The notes: generated by a model not told the origin, from the sequence alone. Shown: positions 1-8,664, numbered from the stretch's first letter. The stretch: 64,000 nt of DNA from SZUA-430 sp964483585 (GCA_964483585.1 CAZABH010000007.1:23899-87898), one strand, 5' to 3'. Translations and numbers: made by a program.

Positions 1-440
1 ATCGGCACCTTGGTGACGGAAGTTGGCATGGTTTACGTGAACGGCGTTGAGAGCACGTGGATCTCGAACGGCGGTGCCAACAAGGCGCAGTACCAGAACA
101 CGGGCTGCAACGGCACCGACCTTCCGGGAGCAGGCATCCTTGGTCTGGACGTCAAGGCCAGCGCCCAGTGCCGCCCGACCGACTTCTCCGCAGGTCTCGT
201 CGCGCTGTTCACGTGGCAGTATAACAACTTCCTCGACACAGGCTTCGCGGTCAGCCCACGCATCGTCTACAGCTACGACTTCGAAGGTACGACAGCGGCT
301 CCGTACAGCAACTACCTGGAAGATCGCCAGGCGATTAACCTTGGTGTTGACGGCACGCTGAACAACAACCTCCGGGTGGGTGTGAGCTACTCGAACTTCT
401 TCGGTGGCCACATCAATAACAAGTCTAGCGATCGGGACTT
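1..440 (+). repeat. 440-base exact direct repeat, copy 1
   Basis: Bases 1-440 are identical to bases 3015-3454 (offset 3014). Identity stops at 441, where this copy has t and the other c, and the following bases differ at several positions before the stop codon. The left edge cannot be seen because the window starts inside the repeat. It is the coding end of two tandem DUF1302 genes. Confidence 0.95.
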
Positions 441-471
441 TGCCGCGATCTCGGCCAGCTACTCATTCTAA
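1..471 (+). CDS. DUF1302 family outer-membrane protein, C-terminal part (5' end outside window)
   Basis: The frame is open from base 1 and encodes the last 156 residues of a protein. All but the last few of these match the end of the complete DUF1302 protein at 870-3485; the visible protein difference is AISASYSF here against AVSASYSF there. The terminal phenylalanine preceded by alternating residues is typical of an outer-membrane beta-barrel end. DUF1302 proteins are large exported proteins, often encoded next to DUF1329 proteins; their substrate is not established. This copy is followed at once by a strong terminator hairpin, so unlike the downstream copy it does not lead into the DUF1329 gene. 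The missing start prevents any statement about signal peptide or full length. Confidence 0.9.
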   Translation: MGTLVTEVGMVYVNGVESTWISNGGANKAQYQNTGCNGTDLPGAGILGLDVKASAQCRPTDFSAGLVALFTWQYNNFLDTGFAVSPRIVYSYDFEGTTAAPYSNYLEDRQAINLGVDGTLNNNLRVGVSYSNFFGGHINNKSSDRDFAAISASYSF

Positions 472-496
472 GGCGTACGCCATCTCGAAAGTCACG

Positions 497-525
497 AAGG
501 GCCAGTCCGCAAGGACTGGCCCTTT
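497..525 (+). terminator. Rho-independent terminator after first DUF1302 copy
   Basis: Perfect inverted repeat AAGGGCCAGTCC / GGACTGGCCCTT around a GCAA loop, beginning 25 bases after the stop codon. The T tract is short (TTT), but stem strength and position argue for a transcription end. Confidence 0.75.
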
Positions 526-869
526 GCACGTCTGAGAAGAGACCTCGATCTACCAGCCTAAACATCAGGCACCAAATCATCCAGGCTTGAAAAATGGGCA
601 CTGGCGATACCATGCGCTATGCTTTTCTCGCACTTGCAGCAAAGCGCCCGTTGGAAAATGTGGTAATTATCAAAAACGAAGCGTGTCGAAATTGCCGCAC
701 TAGATGCACGTTTTATGACCACGCCACAGTCCCTCGTTGACTTGTACCCCCGTCGGGTGTGGTGTGGTGGGTGAGGAATGCCAAAAGTCCGGGGACTATG
801 GCGGTATGTTCATTTTGACCCGGCAAGTGGCTTAAACGTTGAACTTTTTAGGGGTAGGGGGAACTATCA
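526..869. other. 344-base gene-free stretch upstream of second DUF1302 gene
   Basis: No convincing gene on either strand. It is AT-richer than its surroundings and must carry the promoter of the gene at 870. Candidate -35 hexamers TTGACT (near 738) and TTGACC (near 816) are present, but neither has a good -10 partner at standard spacing. The run AGGGGTAGGGGGAA just before the start ATG is an extended purine ribosome binding site. Confidence 0.5.
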
Positions 870-3485
870 ATGTCAAAAGTAAAAACAGTACGCACCGGAT
901 TGCTCGGTTCCGCGGCTGTGTTTGCGCTCATGGCCATTGCGCCGGCGCAAGCCTACGAGACGCAGTTTGGTGATGTTTCGATCACGTTTGACACGACGGT
1001 GTCGATGGGTGCGTCGATGCTTGTTCAGGACCGCGAGACGAGGTTCCTCCCCGAAGCGAACGGCGGGCCTGTTGACCCTCGCGCGGACCTTTCGCTGGGT
1101 GCGAATGTTGTCGGGACCGGCATTTTGGCGGCGTCTTTTGGCGGCGGCCCTGGCCTTCTGGGCGGCACGAACGTTTATACGAACAACGGCTACAACTGGG
1201 ACGGTTCGATCAACACGGACGACGGTCGCCTGAACTTTGACAAGGGTGACCTTATCGGCGCGAACGTGAAGGCGTCGCATGACCTGATTGTGTCGTGGCA
1301 GAATTACAAGGTGTTTGCGCGCGCGGTCGGCTTTTATGACGTGATCATGAACGACAAGAATGTCGGCGATCACTCTCAGCTGACGGATGCGGCCCTTGGC
1401 GACGTTGGCCGCAACTATGATCTTCTCGACCTGTTTGTGTCGGCTGACTACACGATTGGCGGCGACATTGGCGTGAACATCCGCGCCGGCAAGCAGGTGA
1501 TCAACTGGGGTGAATCGACGTTCATCCAGAACGGCCTGAACGTCTTCAACCCGATTGACGTTGCAGCGATCCGCAAGCCTGGCTCTGAGATCAAGGAAGC
1601 GCTTGTTCCGGTGAACTCGGTGTTTGCGTCTGTTTCGCTTCCGATCAATGTGAGCCTTTCGGGCTGGTACGCGCTTGACTGGGAGCCGTTCGAGATCGAC
1701 CCGTCGGGCACGCCGTTTTCTGGCGCTGACTCGATTGCACTTGGTTCGGGTGTTGGTGGCAACAACTCCTACAGCTTTGTGACGGCGAGCCCGTTTGGAG
1801 CCAACCGCCGCAATTGTACGGCGGCGGCAGGGTCGGGCACACGCTTTGTGCAGACGATCGGCCTCCTGAACGATCCGCTGTCTGGTACGGCGGCTTTGGG
1901 CAACAACCGGCTTGAGTGTTCGGACAGCCCCTACGTGAACATGCTGACGCGTCTTCCCAATGGCCAGCACGAACTGATCCGCCTTGGGCAGATTGACGGT
2001 TCGGGCGGTCAGATCAATCTGTCTGGCGATGGCGTGACGGTTGGTGGCACGGGTGCCCTGTACCGCGGGGAAGACTATCAGGCCCGCGACGACGGCCAGT
2101 TTGGCATCAAGGCGACGCTGTTCGCTGAAGAGCTGAACGGCACCGAGTTCAGCTTCTACTACCAGAACTACCACAGCCGCCTTCCGCTTGTTCAGGTTGA
2201 GTCGAATGGCGTCCCAGCCGGCGATCTGAGCTTCTTCCTCAACACTGGCAACACGGAAGTCCGGACGGGCATCACGTCGCGCCAGTTGAACAACCTGGGT
2301 TGCGGCCTGACGAACCCGGCTCTGATTGGCCAGATCGCGGGTGCGGCTGGTTTGACGATGGCTGGTACGCTTGCCTTTGGTCTTCCGGCTGCGGCGCAGA
2401 CGCAGATGGCGAACACGCCTGTGAACGACCCTGGCAACATTCTGCCGACGGCCGCGGCGACCCTTGCGGCGCTGTCGGGTGGCACGTTCACGCTGAACCC
2501 GACCAACGGGTTCAAGAACCAGCTGGCGATTGCCCAGCTGAACTGCGCACTGACCTATTTCCAGTCGGGTCTTGTTGTTCCGGCGGGTTCACCGGCACCG
2601 ACGGTTCAGAGCTTTGACGGGGCTGAGTTTGTTCTTGGCAACACACCGGGCCAGGTCTCGGTTGTGTACCCTGAAGATCTTGAGGTGTTTGGCTTCTCGT
2701 TCAACACGACGGTTGGTTCGTGGGGCGTTCAGGCTGAAGCGACGTATCGTCCGGATGCGCCATTCCAGGTTGATACGGACAGCTTGACGATTGCGGCCCT
2801 TGTGAACGGTTGTACGTTCAACATGCTGTACGGCGCGGCGGGTCCGATTGTTGACGCGCTTGCGACGCCTGACGGTTCGGGTGTGAAGCCTTTCTGCGGT
2901 TCTCAGAATGGCCGCACGAATGGTGTGATCCGTAACGAAATGCTGACGGCTCAGGTTGGCACGACGGCCCAGTTCACCGGTTCGGACTGGTTCATTGATG
3001 CCCTTGGTGCGGATATCGGCACCTTGGTGACGGAAGTTGGCATGGTTTACGTGAACGGCGTTGAGAGCACGTGGATCTCGAACGGCGGTGCCAACAAGGC
3101 GCAGTACCAGAACACGGGCTGCAACGGCACCGACCTTCCGGGAGCAGGCATCCTTGGTCTGGACGTCAAGGCCAGCGCCCAGTGCCGCCCGACCGACTTC
3201 TCCGCAGGTCTCGTCGCGCTGTTCACGTGGCAGTATAACAACTTCCTCGACACAGGCTTCGCGGTCAGCCCACGCATCGTCTACAGCTACGACTTCGAAG
3301 GTACGACAGCGGCTCCGTACAGCAACTACCTGGAAGATCGCCAGGCGATTAACCTTGGTGTTGACGGCACGCTGAACAACAACCTCCGGGTGGGTGTGAG
3401 CTACTCGAACTTCTTCGGTGGCCACATCAATAACAAGTCTAGCGATCGGGACTTCGCTGCAGTCTCGGCCAGCTATTCGTTCTAA
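870..3485 (+). CDS. DUF1302 family outer-membrane protein (complete)
   Basis: 871 residues. Residues 1-28 form a classical signal peptide with a hydrophobic core and cleavage after AQA. The mature part is rich in Gly, Asn, Thr and aromatic residues in alternating strand-like patterns, and the chain ends in SASYSF, a beta-barrel type terminus. It resembles the DUF1302 family, whose members are commonly encoded beside DUF1329 proteins, as here (gene at 3536). Role unknown; family context suggests handling of hydrophobic compounds or lipids at the outer membrane (inference). The start has a strong purine-rich ribosome binding site (GGGGTAGGGGGAA). Odd: residues 1 to about 715 favour T/G-ending codons (GTT, CTT, GGT, ACG, TCG), while the last ~150 residues use C-ending codons like the rest of the window; the switch lies close to the left edge of the visible exact repeat. 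Confidence 0.92.
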   Translation: MSKVKTVRTGLLGSAAVFALMAIAPAQAYETQFGDVSITFDTTVSMGASMLVQDRETRFLPEANGGPVDPRADLSLGANVVGTGILAASFGGGPGLLGGTNVYTNNGYNWDGSINTDDGRLNFDKGDLIGANVKASHDLIVSWQNYKVFARAVGFYDVIMNDKNVGDHSQLTDAALGDVGRNYDLLDLFVSADYTIGGDIGVNIRAGKQVINWGESTFIQNGLNVFNPIDVAAIRKPGSEIKEALVPVNSVFASVSLPINVSLSGWYALDWEPFEIDPSGTPFSGADSIALGSGVGGNNSYSFVTASPFGANRRNCTAAAGSGTRFVQTIGLLNDPLSGTAALGNNRLECSDSPYVNMLTRLPNGQHELIRLGQIDGSGGQINLSGDGVTVGGTGALYRGEDYQARDDGQFGIKATLFAEELNGTEFSFYYQNYHSRLPLVQVESNGVPAGDLSFFLNTGNTEVRTGITSRQLNNLGCGLTNPALIGQIAGAAGLTMAGTLAFGLPAAAQTQMANTPVNDPGNILPTAAATLAALSGGTFTLNPTNGFKNQLAIAQLNCALTYFQSGLVVPAGSPAPTVQSFDGAEFVLGNTPGQVSVVYPEDLEVFGFSFNTTVGSWGVQAEATYRPDAPFQVDTDSLTIAALVNGCTFNMLYGAAGPIVDALATPDGSGVKPFCGSQNGRTNGVIRNEMLTAQVGTTAQFTGSDWFIDALGADIGTLVTEVGMVYVNGVESTWISNGGANKAQYQNTGCNGTDLPGAGILGLDVKASAQCRPTDFSAGLVALFTWQYNNFLDTGFAVSPRIVYSYDFEGTTAAPYSNYLEDRQAINLGVDGTLNNNLRVGVSYSNFFGGHINNKSSDRDFAAVSASYSF
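3015..3454 (+). repeat. 440-base exact direct repeat, copy 2
   Basis: Identical to bases 1-440. It covers the codons for the C-terminal region of the DUF1302 protein and ends 31 bases before the end of the gene, at the first of a cluster of mismatches. The identity covers third codon positions too, so it reflects recent duplication, gene conversion or an assembly effect rather than protein-level selection. Confidence 0.95.
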
Positions 3486-3535
3486 CGGCGGGGGCTAACC
3501 GCAACGGACCTTGAATTAGGTGGAGGAAACTTACA

Positions 3536-4921
3536 GTGACTAAGACAAGACTCTTGCTTACGGCTACAGCCCTGACGTTCATTGCGACGTCTGGCGCCTG
3601 GGCCAAGGCCCCCGCAAGTGAAGTTGCCAAGCTTGGCTCTTCGCTTACGCCGATGGGAAGCGAAATGGCAGGCACGCCGGACGGTGAAATTCCGGCGTGG
3701 ACCGGGGGGCTGACCTCCCCGCCGCCGGGTGTTAACTACGACCCGAAGAAAATGAACCCGCCGAATCCGTTTGCCGCGGATCAGCCGAAGTTCACGATCA
3801 CGGGCGCCAACATGGGCCAGTACGAGGGCAAGCTGACGGACGGCCACAAGGCCCTCCTCAAGAAGTTCAGCTCGTATAAGATGAAGGTCTACCAGTCTCG
3901 CCGCACCTGCGCGCTGCCGCAGTACGCGTACGACGCTGCGAAGTTCAACGCCGCCAATGCGGACCTGACGCCGGATGGCGATGGCATCAAGAACTTCAAG
4001 GTTGGTCTTCCGTTCCCGATCCTGGAAAGCAACCCGACCCGGGCGGCTCAACAGCTGATCATGAACAAGCGCTTCTCGTTCCGTGGCTTCAAGACGACCC
4101 GCCAGTTCTCGGCGGCTCCCGTCCAGTCGAACGGCTCGTACAACCTTCTGGTCGTTCAGGACGAAGCCATCTTCCGTTATGCCAACCCCGCGGTTGCAAG
4201 CTCGGATGCCCTGAACAACATTGGTCTGCTCTACATCGCCAACACCATCTCGCCGCCGCGTCTGGCTGGCAACGTGGTTCTGGTGCACGAGTCGATCAAC
4301 GCGCAGGTTGAACCCCGCAAGGCATGGTCGTACAGCCCCGGCACGCGTCGCGTTCGCCGCGCGCCGGACATCGCGTACGACAATCCGGGCACCAACACGG
4401 ACGGTATGTCGACGTCGGACTCGTTTGACGGGTTCAACGGCGCCCTCGACCGTTACGACTGGTCGCTCAAGGGCAAGAGCGTGAAGTATATCGCTTACAA
4501 CTCGTACGATCTGCTCAACGTGAAGTACAAGAACCTGATCAAGCCGCAGCACATCGATCAGGAGCCGGTTCGCTACGAGCCGCATCGTGTCTACACGGTT
4601 GAGGCCAAGCTGAAGGCAAGCGCTCGTCACGTCTATGCTCGTCGCGTCATCACCATGGACGAGGACGCGCAGGTCGTGAACGTCGCAGAAAACTACGATG
4701 GTCGCGGTCAGCTGTGGCGCGTCCAGGAAGTCCCGCTGGTCAACGCGTACCACGTTCCGCACTGCGGCACGGGCGCGATGGAACTGGTGTATGACCTCCT
4801 GTCCTCGCGTTACCTGGCCCTGTCGATGCGCGCCGAGGAGCCGCCGGTCAACTACTTCGCCGACGAACTCCAGGAAAGCCGCTACACGCCGGAAGCCATT
4901 CGTTCGCTCGGCGTCCGCTAA
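3536..4921 (+). CDS. DUF1329 family exported protein
   Basis: 461 residues from a GTG start preceded by a good site (GGTGGAGGAAAC). A signal peptide covers about residues 1-23 (cleavage after AWA). The mature protein matches the DUF1329 family by overall character: early motif GTPDGEIPAWTGG, many Tyr/Trp/Arg residues and a length near 450. The family is usually described as an outer-membrane or periplasmic lipoprotein-like factor encoded next to DUF1302 proteins. No lipobox cysteine is seen at the predicted cleavage site, so this copy looks soluble periplasmic. It starts 50 bases after the DUF1302 stop with no terminator between, so the two are probably co-transcribed. A hairpin follows it and may attenuate transcription into the Ycf48-like gene. 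Confidence 0.88.
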   Translation: MTKTRLLLTATALTFIATSGAWAKAPASEVAKLGSSLTPMGSEMAGTPDGEIPAWTGGLTSPPPGVNYDPKKMNPPNPFAADQPKFTITGANMGQYEGKLTDGHKALLKKFSSYKMKVYQSRRTCALPQYAYDAAKFNAANADLTPDGDGIKNFKVGLPFPILESNPTRAAQQLIMNKRFSFRGFKTTRQFSAAPVQSNGSYNLLVVQDEAIFRYANPAVASSDALNNIGLLYIANTISPPRLAGNVVLVHESINAQVEPRKAWSYSPGTRRVRRAPDIAYDNPGTNTDGMSTSDSFDGFNGALDRYDWSLKGKSVKYIAYNSYDLLNVKYKNLIKPQHIDQEPVRYEPHRVYTVEAKLKASARHVYARRVITMDEDAQVVNVAENYDGRGQLWRVQEVPLVNAYHVPHCGTGAMELVYDLLSSRYLALSMRAEEPPVNYFADELQESRYTPEAIRSLGVR

Positions 4922-4947
4922 ACGAACGACTGCCTGATTGAAGTGTG

Positions 4948-4985
4948 GGCCGGTCTCCTGATTGCTGGAGGCCGGCCTTGTTTTT
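4948..4985 (+). terminator. Attenuator-like hairpin between DUF1329 and Ycf48-like genes
   Basis: GGCCGGTCTCC pairs with GGAGGCCGGCC (one mismatch) around an 8-base loop and is followed by TTGTTTTT. It lies 27 bases after one stop codon and 20 bases before the next start, inside an apparent operon, so partial termination setting a lower level of the downstream gene is likely. Confidence 0.7.
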
Positions 4986-5005
4986 CGCTCTGGAGATAAT
5001 GATCG

Positions 5006-6142
5006 ATGAAGTGGTCAAGGCTCGGATCCTCCGCAGCTCTCTCGCTAGCCCTCGCAATGTGCGCCGTGGTCGCCATTCCGCAATTGGCCGGGGCAGTGGT
5101 TCCGCCGAAGGGCGGGGAGGCCGTGAAGTCAAAGCTGGCAGTCGAATCCCTGTTGCTTGGCGTTACCCGCGCAGGCAGCCGCTTGGTAGCCGTGGGTGAG
5201 TTCGGCAACGTTGTCCTGTCAGACGACAATGGCAAGACCTGGCGCCAGGCCAACAAAGTGCCAACGACTATCACGCTGACTTCGGTGTTCTTCGTGAGCG
5301 ACAAGAAAGGCTGGGCCGTGGGCCACGATGCCTGGATTATCACGACGGATGACGGCGGCGAGAACTGGACCAAGCAGCTTGGCGGCGGCGAAGAATTCGC
5401 CGATGCGGCGCTCTTGTCGGTTTATTTTACCGACGCACTGAACGGCTTTGCAGTGGGCGCGTTCAACCGAACCATTTCGACGACGGACGGCGGCAAGACA
5501 TGGGTCAGCCGCGATACGCTGATGCCCCCGCGCGAGCCTTCGAAGGCCCCCGCAGGGCAGGAAGATTCGCTCGATGATGTGTCAACCAAGGCCGCCACAT
5601 CCGAGAACGACCCTTTCGCGCGCACCGGCGCGGACGAAAACCATTTGAACGCCATCTTCAGTGGGCCTGACGCAAACACGCTCTACATTGCCGCCGAAGG
5701 TGGCGCGGTGTTCAAGTCAGTCGACACGGGCAAGACCTGGAAGAAGCTCTACACCGGCTACATCGGATCGTTCTGGGGTGGTTTTACGGCGAAGGACGGC
5801 GCGGTTTATCTGACGGGCATGCGCGGCAACATCTGGCGTTCGACCGATGGTGGCACGACATTCACGGCTCTCGACACCAAGGGCGCCGACCAGTCGATCG
5901 CAAGCGGCCTGCAGCTTGCCGACGGCAGCATGGTTTTCGTTGGTCTTGGTGGTCAGGTCCTTTACACGGAGGATGGCGTGAATTTCACGCTGACCTATCG
6001 GCCGGATCGCAAAGGGCTGAATGCGCTGATCCAGGACACAGACGCACTCTACGTGTTTGGCGAGGCCGGAGTGCAGAAGCAGTCGATGAAGCCCGTGAAG
6101 GAAGAGATCGAAGTTCCGATCGTCGCTGACGCTCCACAGTAA
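5006..6142 (+). CDS. Ycf48-like exported beta-propeller (BNR/Asp-box) protein
   Basis: 378 residues with a signal peptide (about residues 1-29, hydrophobic core ALSLALAMCAVVAIP). At least five Asp-box-like repeats are visible: SDDNGKTWRQ, TTDDGGENWTK, STTDGGKTWVS, SVDTGKTWKK and RSTDGGTTF. These are typical of Ycf48/HCF136-type propellers. In photosynthetic organisms that family helps photosystem II assembly; in heterotrophs, members are found beside DUF1302/DUF1329 genes and often an RND-type exporter, with unknown role. A Gly/Asp/Lys-rich insertion (residues ~185-210) interrupts the repeats. No exporter follows here; two di-iron proteins follow instead, after a terminator. The start is supported by GGAGATAATGATCG just upstream. 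Confidence 0.88.
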   Translation: MKWSRLGSSAALSLALAMCAVVAIPQLAGAVVPPKGGEAVKSKLAVESLLLGVTRAGSRLVAVGEFGNVVLSDDNGKTWRQANKVPTTITLTSVFFVSDKKGWAVGHDAWIITTDDGGENWTKQLGGGEEFADAALLSVYFTDALNGFAVGAFNRTISTTDGGKTWVSRDTLMPPREPSKAPAGQEDSLDDVSTKAATSENDPFARTGADENHLNAIFSGPDANTLYIAAEGGAVFKSVDTGKTWKKLYTGYIGSFWGGFTAKDGAVYLTGMRGNIWRSTDGGTTFTALDTKGADQSIASGLQLADGSMVFVGLGGQVLYTEDGVNFTLTYRPDRKGLNALIQDTDALYVFGEAGVQKQSMKPVKEEIEVPIVADAPQ

Positions 6143-6168
6143 GTTTCTGTTCATTGACACAAGTCTTT

Positions 6169-6204
6169 GACGCCGGCGCCTCCTGACGCTGGCGTCATTT
6201 TTTA
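6169..6204 (+). terminator. Rho-independent terminator after Ycf48-like gene
   Basis: GACGCCGGCGCC and GACGCTGGCGTC form a 12-base stem (two imperfect positions) around TCCT, followed by ATTTTTTATT. It separates the DUF1302-DUF1329-Ycf48 unit from the di-iron pair. Confidence 0.75.
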
Positions 6205-6273
6205 TTGCCACCGTCAAATTTCCGCTTACTCTCTTCTGGCAAAACGGCGTCAGGACAACGAGGGAGCAAGCGC

Positions 6274-7398
6274 ATGTCGGACTTGGGCAACATCACGAAG
6301 GATCCCGCGTACAACGCAGTCGATCCAACCGATTTCAAATCCATGCTCGATGTCGATCGATACAACGCGCGCTCGACCGCCTTCGACAAGATCATCTCGG
6401 CCACCCACGATCATTTCTGGGATCCGCTCGACACCAAGTACATCGACTTCAGCGAGAAATTCGACATAGAGAAGGATTACATGGTCGACCCCGCGCTCAT
6501 GACCGAGCTGCGGACCGCCGTGGGCGACAAGCTCGACGAGCGTGGCAAGATCAAGCTGACCAACCTCAACACGCTTTGGTCCTTCTCCTCGATCCTGCAT
6601 GGCGAGCAAGGCGCGCTCTCGCTTTCGGCCTCACTATGCCACATCCTGCGTGATCCGGGTGCCCAGGAATATGCAGCCAACCAGACCCGTGAAGAGGCGC
6701 GTCATGTCACCGGATTTGCCCGTTACATCCAGGCCCGTTGGGGCAAGCCGGCACCGGTTGGACCGGCGCTGGGCGGTCTCCTGACCGAACTCGTGACCAG
6801 CCCGCTGGTGTGGAAGAAGCTTGTCGGCATGCAGATGCTGGTCGAGGGGCTCGCCATGGGCGCATTCGCCACCTTCTACCAGAAGGGCCGCGACCCGCTG
6901 ATGGTCCGCCTCTGCCAGCTGGTGATGACGGATGAGGCTTTCCATCACAAGTTCGGCAAGATCTGGGCCGACCGCACGATCCCCTTCGTCTCGAAGGCCG
7001 AGGCCGAGAAGATCGAGGACTGGGCGTGGGAAGTCTTTCAGGTTCTCCTGTTCAACCTGGCAAGCCCCGACCAGAAGGGCTGGATCTATCGCGAACTCGG
7101 CCTCGATCCGGTCTGGGTGCAGCAGGCCTTCATGGAAGCCCTGACCGACGCCGAGATCCGCAAGGAACTGCAGGAATCGACGAACATCTTCCGTGTCCTG
7201 ATCAAGACGTTGCTCAAGGCAGGCATCATCACGGATCGCACGCGCAACAACTACGCGGCCTATATCGACATGGCAGAGCTCCATGCCGAAGGCGACCGCA
7301 TGGTGGGCGACGATATCGCCGAGGAAGGCATTCGCTATCTCATGAAACTTAATGGTGGCACAGTGCTGCGCACACCCGCCACGATCGCTGCCGAATAG
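6274..7398 (+). CDS. Ferritin-like di-iron protein, tandem copy 1
   Basis: 374 residues from the ATG at 6274. This start is chosen because AGGGAG lies upstream and because the sister protein begins in the same way (NITKDxAYxAV). Two ExxH motifs with two further glutamates make a complete carboxylate-bridged di-iron set: E111 (HGEQ), E141/H144 (EARH), E191 (VEG) and E221/H224 (EAFH). The spacing is 30, 50 and 30 residues, as in ribonucleotide-reductase-R2-like and ferritin-like oxidases. No signal peptide is present, so it is cytoplasmic. Activity is unknown; oxygen-dependent hydroxylation, desaturation or N-oxidation are all chemically possible. It is followed after 13 bases by a paralogue and preceded by a terminator, so the two form their own transcription unit. 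Confidence 0.85.
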   Translation: MSDLGNITKDPAYNAVDPTDFKSMLDVDRYNARSTAFDKIISATHDHFWDPLDTKYIDFSEKFDIEKDYMVDPALMTELRTAVGDKLDERGKIKLTNLNTLWSFSSILHGEQGALSLSASLCHILRDPGAQEYAANQTREEARHVTGFARYIQARWGKPAPVGPALGGLLTELVTSPLVWKKLVGMQMLVEGLAMGAFATFYQKGRDPLMVRLCQLVMTDEAFHHKFGKIWADRTIPFVSKAEAEKIEDWAWEVFQVLLFNLASPDQKGWIYRELGLDPVWVQQAFMEALTDAEIRKELQESTNIFRVLIKTLLKAGIITDRTRNNYAAYIDMAELHAEGDRMVGDDIAEEGIRYLMKLNGGTVLRTPATIAAE

Positions 7399-7411
7399 GA
7401 GAACTTGACCC

Positions 7412-8527
7412 ATGGCCAACATCACCAAGGACGCTGCATACGACGCCGTCGCACCCGACGACTTCGCCTCCATGATGCGGGTTGACCGGTACAACGCACG
7501 TTCGACCGCCTTCGACAAGATCATCTCCGCGACCCACGACCATTTCTGGGATCCGCTCGACCCGAAATACATCGACTTCACGACGCCGTTCGATCTCGAG
7601 AACGAGTACATCATGCCTCCATTCCTCAATCTCGACCTTCAGACCGAGATTGGCGAGCGCCTGACAGAGAAGCAGAAGATCCGTCTGGTCAATGCCTCCA
7701 CCCATTGGGGCCTGTCCTCGATCCTCCATGGAGAGCAGGGCGCATTATCGCTCTCAGCCTCGCTGTGCCATGTCCTGCGTGACCCGGGTGCCCAGGAATA
7801 CGCCGCCAACCAGACGCGAGAGGAAGCCCGCCACGTCACGGGTTTTGCGATGTACATCCGCGCGCGCTGGGGCAAACCCTTGGCCGTCGGCCCGGCGCTC
7901 GGTGGCCTGCTCACCGAGATGGTGCTCTCGCCCTTCGTCTGGAAGAAGCTGGTAGGCATGCAGATGCTGGTCGAAGGCCTCGCCATGGGTGCGTTCGCCA
8001 CCAACTACCAGTATACGAACGACCCGCTTCTCAAGCGCCTCAGCCAGCTCGTCATGACCGACGAAGCCTTCCACCACAAGTTCGGGAAGATCTGGGCCGA
8101 CCGCACCATTCCGCACCTGTCCGAGGAAGAGCGCAACCTGATCGAGGACTGGGCAGCCCAGGTCTTCACAGGCCTTCTCTTCAACCTCGGCAGCCCCGAG
8201 CAGAAGAAGGTCATCTACGCCGAATTCGGCATCGAGTGGGAGTGGGCGCAGGCCGCCTTCCGCGAGGCCTTCACCAGCGCCCGCGTGCGTGAGCGCCTAA
8301 AGGACCCGACCAACATCTTCCGCGTGCTGATCAAGACGCTCTTGAAGGCCGGCATCATCACCGACCGCACGCGTGGCGTCTATGCAGCCTTCGTCGACAT
8401 GGCCGAACTGCACAGGGAAGGCGACCGCATGATAGGCGACGACATCGCGGAAGAGGGCATCAAGTACCTCATGCAGCTGAACGGCGGCCAGGGACGCACA
8501 CCCTTCGGATTGGCCGCCGCCGAGTAG
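7412..8527 (+). CDS. Ferritin-like di-iron protein, tandem copy 2
   Basis: 371 residues, paralogue of the preceding gene. Long stretches are identical, notably around HGEQGALSLSASLCH, NQTREEARHVTGFA, MQMLVEGLAMGAFAT and VMTDEAFHHKFGKIWADR. All six predicted iron ligands are kept (E108, E138/H141, E188, E218/H221). Divergence is concentrated at residues ~57-100 and ~203-215 and at the C-terminus, which may set different substrates or partners. A ribosome binding site (AGGAGAACTTGACCC) overlaps the end of the first gene and a strong terminator follows. Two intact copies in tandem suggest a heterodimer or two substrate ranges; neither is proven. Confidence 0.85.
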   Translation: MANITKDAAYDAVAPDDFASMMRVDRYNARSTAFDKIISATHDHFWDPLDPKYIDFTTPFDLENEYIMPPFLNLDLQTEIGERLTEKQKIRLVNASTHWGLSSILHGEQGALSLSASLCHVLRDPGAQEYAANQTREEARHVTGFAMYIRARWGKPLAVGPALGGLLTEMVLSPFVWKKLVGMQMLVEGLAMGAFATNYQYTNDPLLKRLSQLVMTDEAFHHKFGKIWADRTIPHLSEEERNLIEDWAAQVFTGLLFNLGSPEQKKVIYAEFGIEWEWAQAAFREAFTSARVRERLKDPTNIFRVLIKTLLKAGIITDRTRGVYAAFVDMAELHREGDRMIGDDIAEEGIKYLMQLNGGQGRTPFGLAAAE

Positions 8528-8553
8528 GCCGGGGCACAAGTGCTTGATCTCGC

Positions 8554-8584
8554 GGGCGGCGCTGGCAATAGCGCCGCCCTTTTT
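8554..8584 (+). terminator. Rho-independent terminator after di-iron pair
   Basis: Perfect 10-base stem GGGCGGCGCT / AGCGCCGCCC with a 6-base loop and TTTTT, 26 bases after the stop codon. Confidence 0.9.
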
Positions 8585-8664
8585 CATCAGGAACGCATGC
8601 CCCTTGCGCCCGGCGTCAGCCTGCATGCATCCTCGAGTCCATGGCAACGCAGGACGGCAGGGCG

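Noticed and set aside
873..2174. Long minus-strand frame opposite the DUF1302 gene
   Set aside because: Arg/Val-rich product without motifs, opposite a gene with a clear signal peptide and family character.
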